A stretch of DNA of 64,000 nucleotides from Pseudomonadota bacterium (GTDB taxonomy: Bacteria; Pseudomonadota; Gammaproteobacteria; Steroidobacterales; Steroidobacteraceae): NCBI GenBank assembly GCA_021805275.1, contig JAJZFQ010000200.1, positions 1 to 64,000 of the forward strand, in the 5' to 3' direction. The stretch's first letter is position 1. Each line of letters begins with the position of its first letter. The notes under the pieces were generated by a model, which had not been told where the DNA came from, made no database searches, and saw nothing but the letters and a program-made list of their open reading frames with translations. Shown here piece after piece: positions 23,313-31,384 of the stretch. The position numbers and the translations under genes were made by a program.

Positions 23313-24698
23313 TTAGTGGACCTCCGCCGGTGAGTCGCCGGCGGCGAGCGCCGCGACCACCCGCTCGAGCCGGTTGACCCGGGACCCCTTCACCAGCACG
23401 ACAACGCCCGCACGCGCCTCGGCGAGCTCAGCGCGCAGCGCCTCGGCAAGCGCCTCGGTCTGCGGGAACCAGCGCGCACCGGTTCCGAAGCGCTCGACCG
23501 CGAGGGCCGCGAGCGTCCCGGTGGCGTAGAGCCGCTCCACGCCCTGCGCGCGGGCGAACTCGCCGATCTCGACGTGCGCGCTCTCGGCGAAGGCACCGAG
23601 CTCGGCCATGTCGCCGAGCACGAGCCAGCGCCGCCCCGCGAGGGAGGCCAGCACTTCGATGCCGGAGTGGACCGAACTCGGATTGGCGTTGTACGAATCG
23701 TCGATGATCCAAGCGCCGCTCACCGCCGCCTTCAGCTGCAGCCGGCCCGAGACGGGGCGCACCGCGGCAAGACCCGCGACGATGTGCTCGAGGCTCGCCC
23801 CCGCGCTCGCGGCCGCCGCGGCGGCCGCGAGCGCGTTAGCCACGTTGTGCCGCCCGCCGACATGCAGCTCGATCTGCGCCGTGCCGATCGGACTGTCCAG
23901 CGTGAAGCGGCTGAGAAAGCCCTCGGACGTCAGCGTCGCGTCCAGGTCGCTGGCGCGGAAGTCCGCGCCGCTTTCGAATCCGAACGTCACCACGCGTGCC
24001 GGCGTCATGGCGCGCCAGAGTGCGAAGAACGGGTCGTCGGCATTGAGCACCGCGCTCGCGCCGGGAGCGAGTCCGGCGACCATCTCTCCCTCGGCACGCG
24101 CCACGCCCTGGAGGCTGCCGAAGCCCTCCAGGTGCTCCGCGCCGGCGTTGGTGATCAGCCCGACGGTCGGCCGGGCGATGCGCACGAGCTCGGCGACCTC
24201 GCCGGCGCGATTGGCGCCCATCTCGATCACCGCGGCGCGATGCGCCGGCTCGAGCCTGAGCAGCGTCAGGGGTACCCCGATGTGGTTGTTGAGATTGCCG
24301 CGCGTCGCCAGACATTCCCCGGCTTGCGCGAGGATGGCCGCGGTCATCTCCTTGGTCGTAGTCTTGCCGTTGCTGCCGGCAACGCCCACCATCGGTATCG
24401 CACAGGCCGCGCGCCAAGCCTGCCCGGCCCGCTGCAGCGCGACGAGCGCCTCATCCACCACGATCTGCGCGAGCGCCAGCGGCCGCTCGCGCTCGAGGAC
24501 GGCACCGACCGCGCCACGCTCCAGCGCTGCGGCGAGAAAGGCCGCACCGTCGAACCGTGGTCCGCGCAGCGCGATGAACAGCTCGCCGGACTGCAGCGTG
24601 CGGGTGTCGATGCAGACCCCGCCGAACGATCGGTCCGCACCGTGCAGCCGGCCGCCGCACAGTTCGGCGAACCGCGCGAGGGTGCGCACCGAGCTCAT
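23313..24698 (-). CDS. murF: UDP-MurNAc-tripeptide--D-Ala-D-Ala ligase MurF
   Basis: MurF adds the D-Ala-D-Ala dipeptide made by Ddl. The protein has 461 aa (E. coli 452). The P-loop is 'GVAGSNGKTTTKEMTA', followed by 'RGNLNNHIGVPLTLL', and the C-terminal domain begins 'WIIDDSYNANPSSV', a MurF signature. The start overlaps the murE stop by ATGA. Confidence 0.97.
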   Translation of the reverse strand: MSSVRTLARFAELCGGRLHGADRSFGGVCIDTRTLQSGELFIALRGPRFDGAAFLAAALERGAVGAVLERERPLALAQIVVDEALVALQRAGQAWRAACAIPMVGVAGSNGKTTTKEMTAAILAQAGECLATRGNLNNHIGVPLTLLRLEPAHRAAVIEMGANRAGEVAELVRIARPTVGLITNAGAEHLEGFGSLQGVARAEGEMVAGLAPGASAVLNADDPFFALWRAMTPARVVTFGFESGADFRASDLDATLTSEGFLSRFTLDSPIGTAQIELHVGGRHNVANALAAAAAAASAGASLEHIVAGLAAVRPVSGRLQLKAAVSGAWIIDDSYNANPSSVHSGIEVLASLAGRRWLVLGDMAELGAFAESAHVEIGEFARAQGVERLYATGTLAALAVERFGTGARWFPQTEALAEALRAELAEARAGVVVLVKGSRVNRLERVVAALAAGDSPAEVH

Positions 24699-26215
24699 GC
24701 GCCCTCCCCGAGCCCGAGCGTCGCGCGAACCACGGCCTGATCGCTGAAGGGATGCTGCACGGCGCCGTAGATCTGGACCGTCTCATGTCCCTTGCCGGCG
24801 ATCAGCACCACGTCGCCGGCGCCGCTGCCCTCGAGCGCCGCACGAATCGCCGCGGCGCGATCGTGCTCGATGCGTGCCGCGCCGCCTGGCAGACCGGCGA
24901 GGATGTCGGCGGTGATGCGCTCGGGCGCCTCGCTGCGCGGATTGTCATCGGTGAGGATGACCTCGTCAGCGAGCTCGGCGGCGATGCCGCCCATCAGCGG
25001 GCGCTTGCCGGTGTCGCGATCGCCACCACAGCCGAACACCACGCGCAACCGGCCGCGGCAATGCAGGCGGGCGTTGGTGAGCGCCTGGGCGAGGGCATCC
25101 GGGGAGTGCGCGTAGTCGATGATCGCGAGCGGCCGGCCCGCATCGCCACCGAAGGCTTCCATGCGTCCCGGCGCGGCCCGGCAGGTCTTCAGCGCCGCGA
25201 GGGCCACCTCGAACGGCAGCGCCGCGCCGAGCAGCATGGCGAGCACCGTGAGAGTGTTGTCAGCGTTGAAATCGCCGATCAGCGGCATCGTGAGCTCGCC
25301 GGCGCCCCAGCTCGTCTCAAGTGCGATGGACAGCCCGACGCCCTGCGGCCGGGCCGCGCTGCCGCGCACCCAGCGCGCGCCCTGCGGCGCCATGGCACCG
25401 CGACGCGAGGTCACGATCAGCTCGCCCGTCCCGGACCGCGCGGCGAGCTCGGCGCCGAAGGCATCGTCGATGTTGATGACGCGGGTGACCAGCCCGGCAA
25501 GCTCGAACAGCCGGGCCTTGGTACGCCCGTAGGCGCTCATCGTGCCGTGATAATCGAGATGATCGCGGGTGAGATTGGTGAAGGCGGCGGTGTGCACGGG
25601 CAGCCCCGCGATGCGCTGCTGATCCAGCGCGTGCGAGGAGACCTCCATGCCCACCCAACGCGCGCCGAGCTCGCGCACGCGCGCGAGCTGGCGATGCAGC
25701 GTCACGGGGTCGGCCGTGGTGTGCGCCGAGTGCTCGAGCGCGCCGGGCCTGCCATAGCCGAGCGTGCCGAGGTAGGCCGCAGGGCGGCCGCAGCGCTCCA
25801 GCGCCTGCGCGAGCAGCCAGGCGCAGGTGGTCTTACCGTTGGTCCCGGTCACCGCGGCGATCGACAGGGCGCGTGCCGGCTCGCCGAAGAAGCGCGCGGC
25901 GATCAGTCCGGCCCGCGCGCCGAGCTGCGGCACGGCGGCGACGAACACCTGAGCGCCAAGATCGGCAAGCGCCTCCGGCGGGTCGGCCGGGGGCTCGTAC
26001 AACACCGCGCGTGCGCCGCGGGCGAGCGCTTCGGACACAAACGCAAGACCGTGGTGCGAGCGGCCGCGGCAGGCCAGAAACAATGCTCCGGGGCGCACCG
26101 CCCGGCTGTCGAGCGTCACGTCGGTGACACGCAGCTCGGCAGGCGCGCTCGCGAACGCCCCGAGCAGATCGGCGAGCGGGCGAGCGGTGCAGTCGAGATG
26201 AGTCGCGGTGCTCAT
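24695..26215 (-). CDS. murE: UDP-MurNAc-L-Ala-D-Glu--meso-DAP ligase MurE
   Basis: MurE adds the third stem residue. The ATG at 26215 overlaps the ftsI stop and gives 506 aa. The P-loop is 'VTGTNGKTTCAWLL' and the catalytic centre includes 'NLTRDHLDYHGTM'. The substrate-selecting DNPR motif ('TDDNPRSEAPERI') marks a meso-diaminopimelate enzyme, so the peptidoglycan is predicted to be the DAP type. Confidence 0.97.
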   Translation of the reverse strand: MSTATHLDCTARPLADLLGAFASAPAELRVTDVTLDSRAVRPGALFLACRGRSHHGLAFVSEALARGARAVLYEPPADPPEALADLGAQVFVAAVPQLGARAGLIAARFFGEPARALSIAAVTGTNGKTTCAWLLAQALERCGRPAAYLGTLGYGRPGALEHSAHTTADPVTLHRQLARVRELGARWVGMEVSSHALDQQRIAGLPVHTAAFTNLTRDHLDYHGTMSAYGRTKARLFELAGLVTRVINIDDAFGAELAARSGTGELIVTSRRGAMAPQGARWVRGSAARPQGVGLSIALETSWGAGELTMPLIGDFNADNTLTVLAMLLGAALPFEVALAALKTCRAAPGRMEAFGGDAGRPLAIIDYAHSPDALAQALTNARLHCRGRLRVVFGCGGDRDTGKRPLMGGIAAELADEVILTDDNPRSEAPERITADILAGLPGGAARIEHDRAAAIRAALEGSGAGDVVLIAGKGHETVQIYGAVQHPFSDQAVVRATLGLGEGA

Positions 26216-27930
26216 CGCAGCGCGGCAACCTGCAGCGCCTGGGGCTGCGGCAACGGCTTGTCCGGCGCCACGGCCATCAGGCGCAGCGCCCGCCCGATCA
26301 CCGTGGCGAACACCGGGGCAGACACGTCGCCCCCGTAGTACAGCCCGGCGGTCGGATCGCGCAGCACTACCACCGCGGCGAGCCGCGGCGCGCTGGCGGG
26401 CGCGACCCCGGCGAACACTGCGTTGAAATGGTGCTCGCGGTAGCTGCCGCCATCGGCCTCCCACGAGGTGCCGGTCTTGCCGGCCACGGTGTAGCCGGGG
26501 ATCGCGCCGTGCGGCGCGGTACCGCCCGGGCGCACGACGCCGCGCATCAGCTGCAGCAGCTCGCCGCAGAGCTTCGCCGGCATGACGCGCCGCCCCGGCG
26601 GCGGCGCGGTGACACGCAGGAAGGAGACCGGCCGCTCCACCCCGAACGCCCCGAGCGTGGCATAGGCATGGGCCAGCTGCAGCGCCGTGACGGACATGCC
26701 GTACCCGTGCGACATGGTCACGATGCGGATCGGGCGCCAGTCCTTGTACGGCAGCAGCACGCCCTGGGTCTCGCCGGGGTAGCCCTCGGTGGCGAACTGG
26801 CCGAACCCGAAGCGGTGCAGGGTGTGCCAGATCAGCGCCGGCGGCAGCGACAGCGAGATGTGGGCCATGCCGACGTTTGAGCTCTTGGCGAGTACGGTGT
26901 AGATGCCGATCGGTCCGAGGTCTTGCTCGTCGCGGAACACGTGGCCGTCGACCTTGATGTAGCCCGGGGAGGTGTCGATGACGCTGTGACTGTTGTAGCG
27001 CCCGCTCATGAGCGCAGCGGCAACGAAGAACGGCTTGATCGAGGAGCCGGGCTCGAAGGTGTCGGTGACGGCGCGGTTGCGATACAAGTTCGGCAGCAGT
27101 TGCGAGCGGTCGTTGGGATTGAACCCCGGCTGATCGACCATGGCGAGCACCTCGCCGGTGTCGACGTCGATCACCACCATGCTGCCGGAGCGGGCGCGCT
27201 GCGCCTCGACCTGCGCCTTGAGCGCCCGGTACGCGAGGTACTGGATGCGCATGTCGATCGACAGCACCAGGTCGCGCCCCGGACGGGCCGTGCGAATGCT
27301 GTCGACGTCCTGCACGATCCGGCCGTAGCGATCCTCGATGACGCGTTTCTCCCCGTCGATACCCGTCAGCCAGGAGTTGTAGGCGAGCTCGAGCCCCGCC
27401 CGGCCCTGATCGTTGATGTTGGTGAAGCCGATCAGCTGGCCGGTCACCTCGCCGGCCGGGTAGTAGCGGCGGTATTCGCGCGCCAGGTAGACCCCGGGAA
27501 TCCCGAGCGCCTTGATGGCGAGCGCCTGCGGCGGCGGCAGCTGGCGGGCAACGTAGAGAAAATCGAGCTTCAGATTGCTGTCGATGTCGCGCAGCAGCGT
27601 CGGCTCGTTCTGGTGCAGCGCGTGCGCGAGGCGCGCCACGCGGGTCTCGCCGTCCATGATCTGGCTGGGGTTGACCCAGACGGAGTCCACCGGGGTGCTC
27701 ACCGCGAGCGGCTCACCGTAACGATCGGTGATCACGCCACGGTGCGCCGGGACGGTGACGACGCGCGTGAAGCGCGCGTCGCCCTGCCCGGAAAGAAACG
27801 TGTAGTCGACCAGCTGCAGGTCCACCGCGCGGGCGATCAGGCCGAGCCCGAGCAGGGCCAACACCCCCGACAGAAAATAGGCCCGCCAGCGGTAGGCAGG
27901 CGAGCGCGGCGGGACGCGGCGGGACTTCAT
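26212..27930 (-). CDS. ftsI: Septal transpeptidase FtsI (PBP3)
   Basis: FtsI cross-links septal peptidoglycan with FtsW. The 572-aa protein has an N-terminal TM helix (~17-36), the PBP dimerisation domain, and the transpeptidase domain. The three catalytic motifs are S296-S-I-K299, S350-S-N352 and K485-T-G487. The start overlaps the ftsL stop by ATGA. The arrangement ftsL-ftsI-murE identifies it as the septal class B PBP rather than PBP2. Confidence 0.97.
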   Translation of the reverse strand: MKSRRVPPRSPAYRWRAYFLSGVLALLGLGLIARAVDLQLVDYTFLSGQGDARFTRVVTVPAHRGVITDRYGEPLAVSTPVDSVWVNPSQIMDGETRVARLAHALHQNEPTLLRDIDSNLKLDFLYVARQLPPPQALAIKALGIPGVYLAREYRRYYPAGEVTGQLIGFTNINDQGRAGLELAYNSWLTGIDGEKRVIEDRYGRIVQDVDSIRTARPGRDLVLSIDMRIQYLAYRALKAQVEAQRARSGSMVVIDVDTGEVLAMVDQPGFNPNDRSQLLPNLYRNRAVTDTFEPGSSIKPFFVAAALMSGRYNSHSVIDTSPGYIKVDGHVFRDEQDLGPIGIYTVLAKSSNVGMAHISLSLPPALIWHTLHRFGFGQFATEGYPGETQGVLLPYKDWRPIRIVTMSHGYGMSVTALQLAHAYATLGAFGVERPVSFLRVTAPPPGRRVMPAKLCGELLQLMRGVVRPGGTAPHGAIPGYTVAGKTGTSWEADGGSYREHHFNAVFAGVAPASAPRLAAVVVLRDPTAGLYYGGDVSAPVFATVIGRALRLMAVAPDKPLPQPQALQVAALR

Positions 27931-28208
27931 GGATGCACGACCACGATGTCCTGGGGCGGGGGCATCGTCATGTGCAGCTTGCTCTGCGCGACGCTCTCAA
28001 CGAGCGCATGCGTCGACCAGGCACTCTGCTCGAGCTGCAGCTGACCCCACTGGATGTCGAGATTGTCGCGTTGGCGGCTGAGCTGCTCCAGATGAATGAA
28101 CAGTTGCCGCGCGCGGTAGCGGCAGTAGACCGCCCCGACGCCCGAGGCGAGCACGGCCACCCACAGAGCACCGACCATCAGCGCGAAGGTGGCGCGCTTG
28201 GCCTTCAT
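27927..28208 (-). CDS. ftsL: Cell division protein FtsL
   Basis: FtsL is the small bitopic divisome protein that pairs with FtsB and activates FtsWI. The protein is 93 aa with a short basic N-terminus, one TM helix (~9-28) and a periplasmic coiled coil rich in Leu and Gln (~32-65). Overlaps of ATGA with rsmH and with ftsI fix the frame and the start. Sequence similarity in this family is weak; the topology and position make the call. Confidence 0.92.
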   Translation of the reverse strand: MKAKRATFALMVGALWVAVLASGVGAVYCRYRARQLFIHLEQLSRQRDNLDIQWGQLQLEQSAWSTHALVESVAQSKLHMTMPPPQDIVVVHP

Positions 28209-29131
28209 GCGATCTTCTCGGCCACGCGCAGCAGGGCGCTGCGGGCGCGGGGATTGCGCTCGATCTCCGCCGCTTGCGGGCGGATCTTGCGCCCGACGCG
28301 GCGCAGCCTCGGGGCCAGGTGCGCGGGCAATGCCGGCAGACCCGCGAGGGCCGGGTCGGGCCGCGAGTGGCGCTCGATGAACCGCTTCACCACGCGGTCC
28401 TCGAGCGAGTGGAAGCTGATCGCCGCCAGCCGGCCGCCGGGGGCAAGGACCTCGAGCGCCGCGGCGAGTCCGCGCTCGAGCTGACCCGGCTCGTCGTTGA
28501 TGAACATGCGCAGCGCCTGGAAGGTGCGCGTCGCCGGATGCTTGCCCGGCTCGCGCGTGCGCACCGCGCGGGCGACGATCTCGGCGAGCGCCGCGGTGCG
28601 CTCGATCGGCGCGCGCTGGCGCGCCGCGTCGATCGCCTGCGCGACCCGGCGCGCAAAGCGTTCCTCTCCGTAGGTGGCGATCACTTCCCGAATCTCTTCA
28701 ACGCTTGCGCGCGCAAGCCACGCGGACACCGCCTCCCCGCGCGTCGGATCCATACGCATATCGAGAGGGCCGTCGGCGCGAAAGCTGAACCCGCGCGCCG
28801 CCTCGTCAAGCTGCGGCGAGGACACCCCGAGATCGAACAAGATGCCGCGGCACGCGCGGCCGGCCGAATGAGCCGGCACGAGCGCCGCGAGCTCGGCGAA
28901 TGCAGCATGCACCAGCGTAAGGCGGCCTTCCGCGTCGAAGCGAGCACGGCCCGCCGCAATGGCCGAAGGGTCACGGTCGATCGCGAGCACGCGGCCTTCT
29001 CGACCCAGGGCCTGGAGTATGAGTGCTGTATGACCGCCTCGCCCGAACGTCGCATCGACATAGTAGCCGTCCGCCTCGAGAGCCAACGCCTCGACCGCCT
29101 CGCGTGCGAGCACCGGGATGTGCTCAGTCAC
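28205..29131 (-). CDS. rsmH: 16S rRNA m4C1402 methyltransferase RsmH (MraW)
   Basis: RsmH methylates N4 of C1402 in the 16S rRNA P-site. The protein has 308 aa from the GTG at 29131, which gives the conserved opening 'MTEHIPVLAREAVEAL'; a second GTG at 29170 would add 13 residues. The SAM motif is 'YVDATFGRGGHTALIL', followed by 'GILFDLGVSSPQLDEA' and the C-terminal 'AISFHSLEDRVVKRF'. No clear ribosome site precedes either GTG. It is the partner of RsmI, encoded 2.3 kb away, which methylates the 2'-OH of the same nucleotide. Confidence 0.95.
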   Translation of the reverse strand: MTEHIPVLAREAVEALALEADGYYVDATFGRGGHTALILQALGREGRVLAIDRDPSAIAAGRARFDAEGRLTLVHAAFAELAALVPAHSAGRACRGILFDLGVSSPQLDEAARGFSFRADGPLDMRMDPTRGEAVSAWLARASVEEIREVIATYGEERFARRVAQAIDAARQRAPIERTAALAEIVARAVRTREPGKHPATRTFQALRMFINDEPGQLERGLAAALEVLAPGGRLAAISFHSLEDRVVKRFIERHSRPDPALAGLPALPAHLAPRLRRVGRKIRPQAAEIERNPRARSALLRVAEKIA

Positions 29132-29273
29132 GATCGAAGCGACCGCCGACGCGCCCCCGCAGTGCTCCACTCATGGGCCGTGCCCAGCTCTCGAACCTCG
29201 AATACCCCACGCGCCCGGCCCCGCTTACCGCGCACGCCGCTCTCGTTACACTCCGCCCGGCCGATCCGTGCAT
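29124..29273 (-). other. Possible 49-codon ORF between mraZ and rsmH
   Basis: An ATG at 29273 with GGGAG about seven bases upstream opens a 49-codon frame. Its TGA lies inside the first codons of rsmH (29124-29126). The predicted peptide is rich in Gly, Arg and Ser and resembles nothing I know. By my count about a quarter of its codons end in A or T, more than in neighbouring genes, so it may be a coupling leader or chance. The rest of the 182-bp gap holds nothing recognisable. Confidence 0.25.
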
Positions 29274-29313
29274 GCTCCGGCTCCCTCGCTGTCGCCCGTC
29301 CCGCTCCGGCGCC

Positions 29314-29766
29314 TCACAGCGAGAGCGAGTCGAGCTCCGAGGGCAGGTCGGTGGCGGCTTCCTCCGTCTTCAACCATTCATCGAGCCGCTCGCCCCAGCG
29401 CGAGTCGTTCCACAGCTCGAACCGATTGCCCTGCCCGATCAGCATCCCGTGCCGCTCCAGGCCGGCGAACTCGCGCAGCTCCGGCGGCAGCAGAATGCGT
29501 CCGTGCCCGTCGAGCTCCAGATCGGTCGCATGACCCACCATCAGCCGCTGTAGCCGCCGCGCCTGCGCGTGCAGCGTCGGCAGGCTCATCAGCTTCGACT
29601 CGATCAGGTCCCACTCAGGCAGGGGATAGATGAGCAGGCAGCGGTCCCGGTCGACGGTGACCACCAGCTTTCCCTGGGCGCGTTCGGTGATCTGCTCCCG
29701 ATAACGGGTGGGCATGACCATCCGGCCTTTGTCATCCAGAGTGATTTTGGTAGCGCCGCGAAACAT
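29314..29766 (-). CDS. mraZ: Transcriptional regulator MraZ
   Basis: MraZ is the DNA-binding regulator at the head of the dcw cluster; in E. coli it represses its own promoter. The ATG at 29766 has a GGAG site and gives 150 aa (E. coli 152). The two AbrB-like halves each keep the family motif: 'DDKGRMVMPTRYRE' and 'DGHGRILLPPELRE'. Its binding sites lie directly upstream (29787-29822). An upstream in-frame start would add 12 residues that fall in the operator, so is unlikely. Confidence 0.97.
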   Translation of the reverse strand: MFRGATKITLDDKGRMVMPTRYREQITERAQGKLVVTVDRDRCLLIYPLPEWDLIESKLMSLPTLHAQARRLQRLMVGHATDLELDGHGRILLPPELREFAGLERHGMLIGQGNRFELWNDSRWGERLDEWLKTEEAATDLPSELDSLSL

Positions 29767-29786
29767 GGACTCCGAGCGAGGACTTA

Positions 29787-29848
29787 GCCCATCCTCTCCC
29801 ACCTTGTCCCACTTCGTCCCACTATAAATCGCGGGTGCGCTATGTCAA
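29787..29848 (-). promoter_or_regulatory. dcw promoter (Pmra) with MraZ box operator
   Basis: On the minus strand, TTGACA (29843-29848) and TATAGT (29821-29826) are separated by 16 bp, a near-consensus sigma70 promoter. Immediately downstream are three perfect GTGGGA boxes (29817-29822, 29807-29812, 29797-29802) and a degenerate fourth, ATGGGC (29787-29792), all at exact 10-bp spacing. This matches the known MraZ operator (TGGG repeats, one helical turn apart). The first box overlaps the -10 by two bases, so MraZ binding should block polymerase. Confidence 0.9.
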
Positions 29849-30064
29849 TTGAATTCAGGAGAAAAAGTCACGAGCGCGTCGAGTTATGTCGAATGCCGGA
29901 ACCTCGCCAACATCAGGATTTTATTCATTACTCTTGTTAATCAGAAGCTTGGAGTCTGAAGCTTATCTACTGGATTAGCTGCACTTTGCGCGCGCAGCAC
30001 AGACGCTCCAAGGTGTTTGATCGCGCGCGGGCACCCGGTGAGGCGCCGGTGCCCACGCGCCGGC
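29849..30064 (-). other. AT-richer spacer between lpoA and the mra promoter
   Basis: No gene is seen. The part at about 29855-29995 is visibly lower in GC than everything around it. It holds an imperfect direct repeat, TCAGAAGCTT (29941-29950) and TCTGAAGCTT (29955-29964), 14 bp apart. Next to lpoA, GGGCACC (30029-30035) and GGTGCCC (30048-30054) could form a 7-bp stem just past the lpoA stop, a weak terminator candidate. Confidence 0.5.
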
Positions 30065-31306
30065 TCACCGGGACGGCAGAATCTTGATCTGCCCGTCCTG
30101 GAACCGCGCCCAAGTGAGCGAGCGATGCACCCGTCCCTGGGCATCGATGCGCAGACCGCCCGTCAGCCCGGCGAGCCTGAGCGAATCCGGCGGGACGCGC
30201 TGGACGAACAGCGCGACGGCGAGATTGTAGGCGTCGAAGCCGAAGGCAAACAGGCGCCCGCGGTCCGGTCCGCCCGCCGGCCAGGCGCGATGGGTGACCG
30301 CGCGCACGGCATCGGCGAGCGGATCGCCCAACATCCAGGGCATATCGAGAAAGCGCAGGCCGTCGAGATCCTGATTCCCGGTCGGATCGGGCACGAAGGC
30401 GTCCGAGGTCGAGTAGGTCGGAACGCCGTTGGCGTAGTAGAAACGCAGTTGCGGCTCGAGCATCCGTTCGGTACTGGCCGGCGCCGGCGCGAAGATGAAC
30501 TGGATGTCCGCCCGCCGCCGCGGCACGAAGGCGAGCGGCATGCCGAGGAGCGCCTCCAGATGCCGCCGCCGCGCCCGGCTCTGGCCGATGAGCAACGCCC
30601 GCTCGATTGGCCCGGTGTAGTCGCTCGCCGACAGGTCGATGTGGGTGGCGGCGAGCAGGCTCCCGCCCCCCGCCTTGAGCCGCCGATCGAAGGCGCCGAG
30701 CACCCGCGTACCCCACAGGTTGTCCGGCACGATGGCGATGCCCAGGCGGTGGCCGTCGGCGAGCACGCGCTCGGCCACCAGGCGCGCCTCGGCGGTCGGG
30801 GAGAGCGCGAACTGGAAGAACTGCGGCGGGGCCGCTGCCCCGCGCGGCAGGAAATTCAGCGCCAGCATCGGCGGGCGCGGCGCGCCGACGCGCGCCGCCG
30901 CGGCAACGTTCGCGCGCAGCAGCGGCCCGACGATGAAGTCCGCGCCGTCGCGCTCGGCCTCAGCGATGAGGCCGTCGATCGGCACGGCACCGGCCGTGTC
31001 ATACACTCGGACCTGCGGGCGCTGATCGGCAGGCAGCTGGTAATACGCGCTCAGGAACCCGTCGCGCACGCTCTGCGCCGCGCCAGCGAGCGGGCCGGAC
31101 TCCGGCAGCAGCAGCGCGATGCGCGTGCCGGCCAGCGTCCGGGAAGACGGGGCGTACTGCGGCGCACGGCGGACCCCGCCGCGATGCGGCAACACCGGCG
31201 CGCGGGCCATCCGGGACGGCGGCGCAGCCGGCGGCGGCGCGCTCGCGCAACCGGCGAGCAGTACGGCGATCGCGCCGAGCGCGGCAGGCAGGATCGTTCG
31301 CTGCAT
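30065..31306 (-). CDS. lpoA: Penicillin-binding protein activator LpoA (short form)
   Basis: LpoA is an outer-membrane lipoprotein that in E. coli activates PBP1A. The ATG at 31306 gives 413 aa with a lipoprotein signal and lipobox LLAGC (Cys at about residue 20). The body is the periplasmic-binding-protein-like C-terminal domain: 'IALLLPESGPLAGAAQSVRDG', 'DFIVGPLLRANVAA', 'FAFGFDAYNLAVAL'. The N-terminal TPR domain of enteric LpoA (678 aa) is missing. It is divergent from rsmI, the same arrangement as in E. coli, which supports the identity. Confidence 0.85.
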   Translation of the reverse strand: MQRTILPAALGAIAVLLAGCASAPPPAAPPSRMARAPVLPHRGGVRRAPQYAPSSRTLAGTRIALLLPESGPLAGAAQSVRDGFLSAYYQLPADQRPQVRVYDTAGAVPIDGLIAEAERDGADFIVGPLLRANVAAAARVGAPRPPMLALNFLPRGAAAPPQFFQFALSPTAEARLVAERVLADGHRLGIAIVPDNLWGTRVLGAFDRRLKAGGGSLLAATHIDLSASDYTGPIERALLIGQSRARRRHLEALLGMPLAFVPRRRADIQFIFAPAPASTERMLEPQLRFYYANGVPTYSTSDAFVPDPTGNQDLDGLRFLDMPWMLGDPLADAVRAVTHRAWPAGGPDRGRLFAFGFDAYNLAVALFVQRVPPDSLRLAGLTGGLRIDAQGRVHRSLTWARFQDGQIKILPSR

Positions 31307-31384
31307 CGTTGAGAGCCCTTTCACTGTCGGTGCGTTTCGAGCCAAGATTGCGCCCCGCCGATCCGGTGCGCAGCGGAGAGTATA

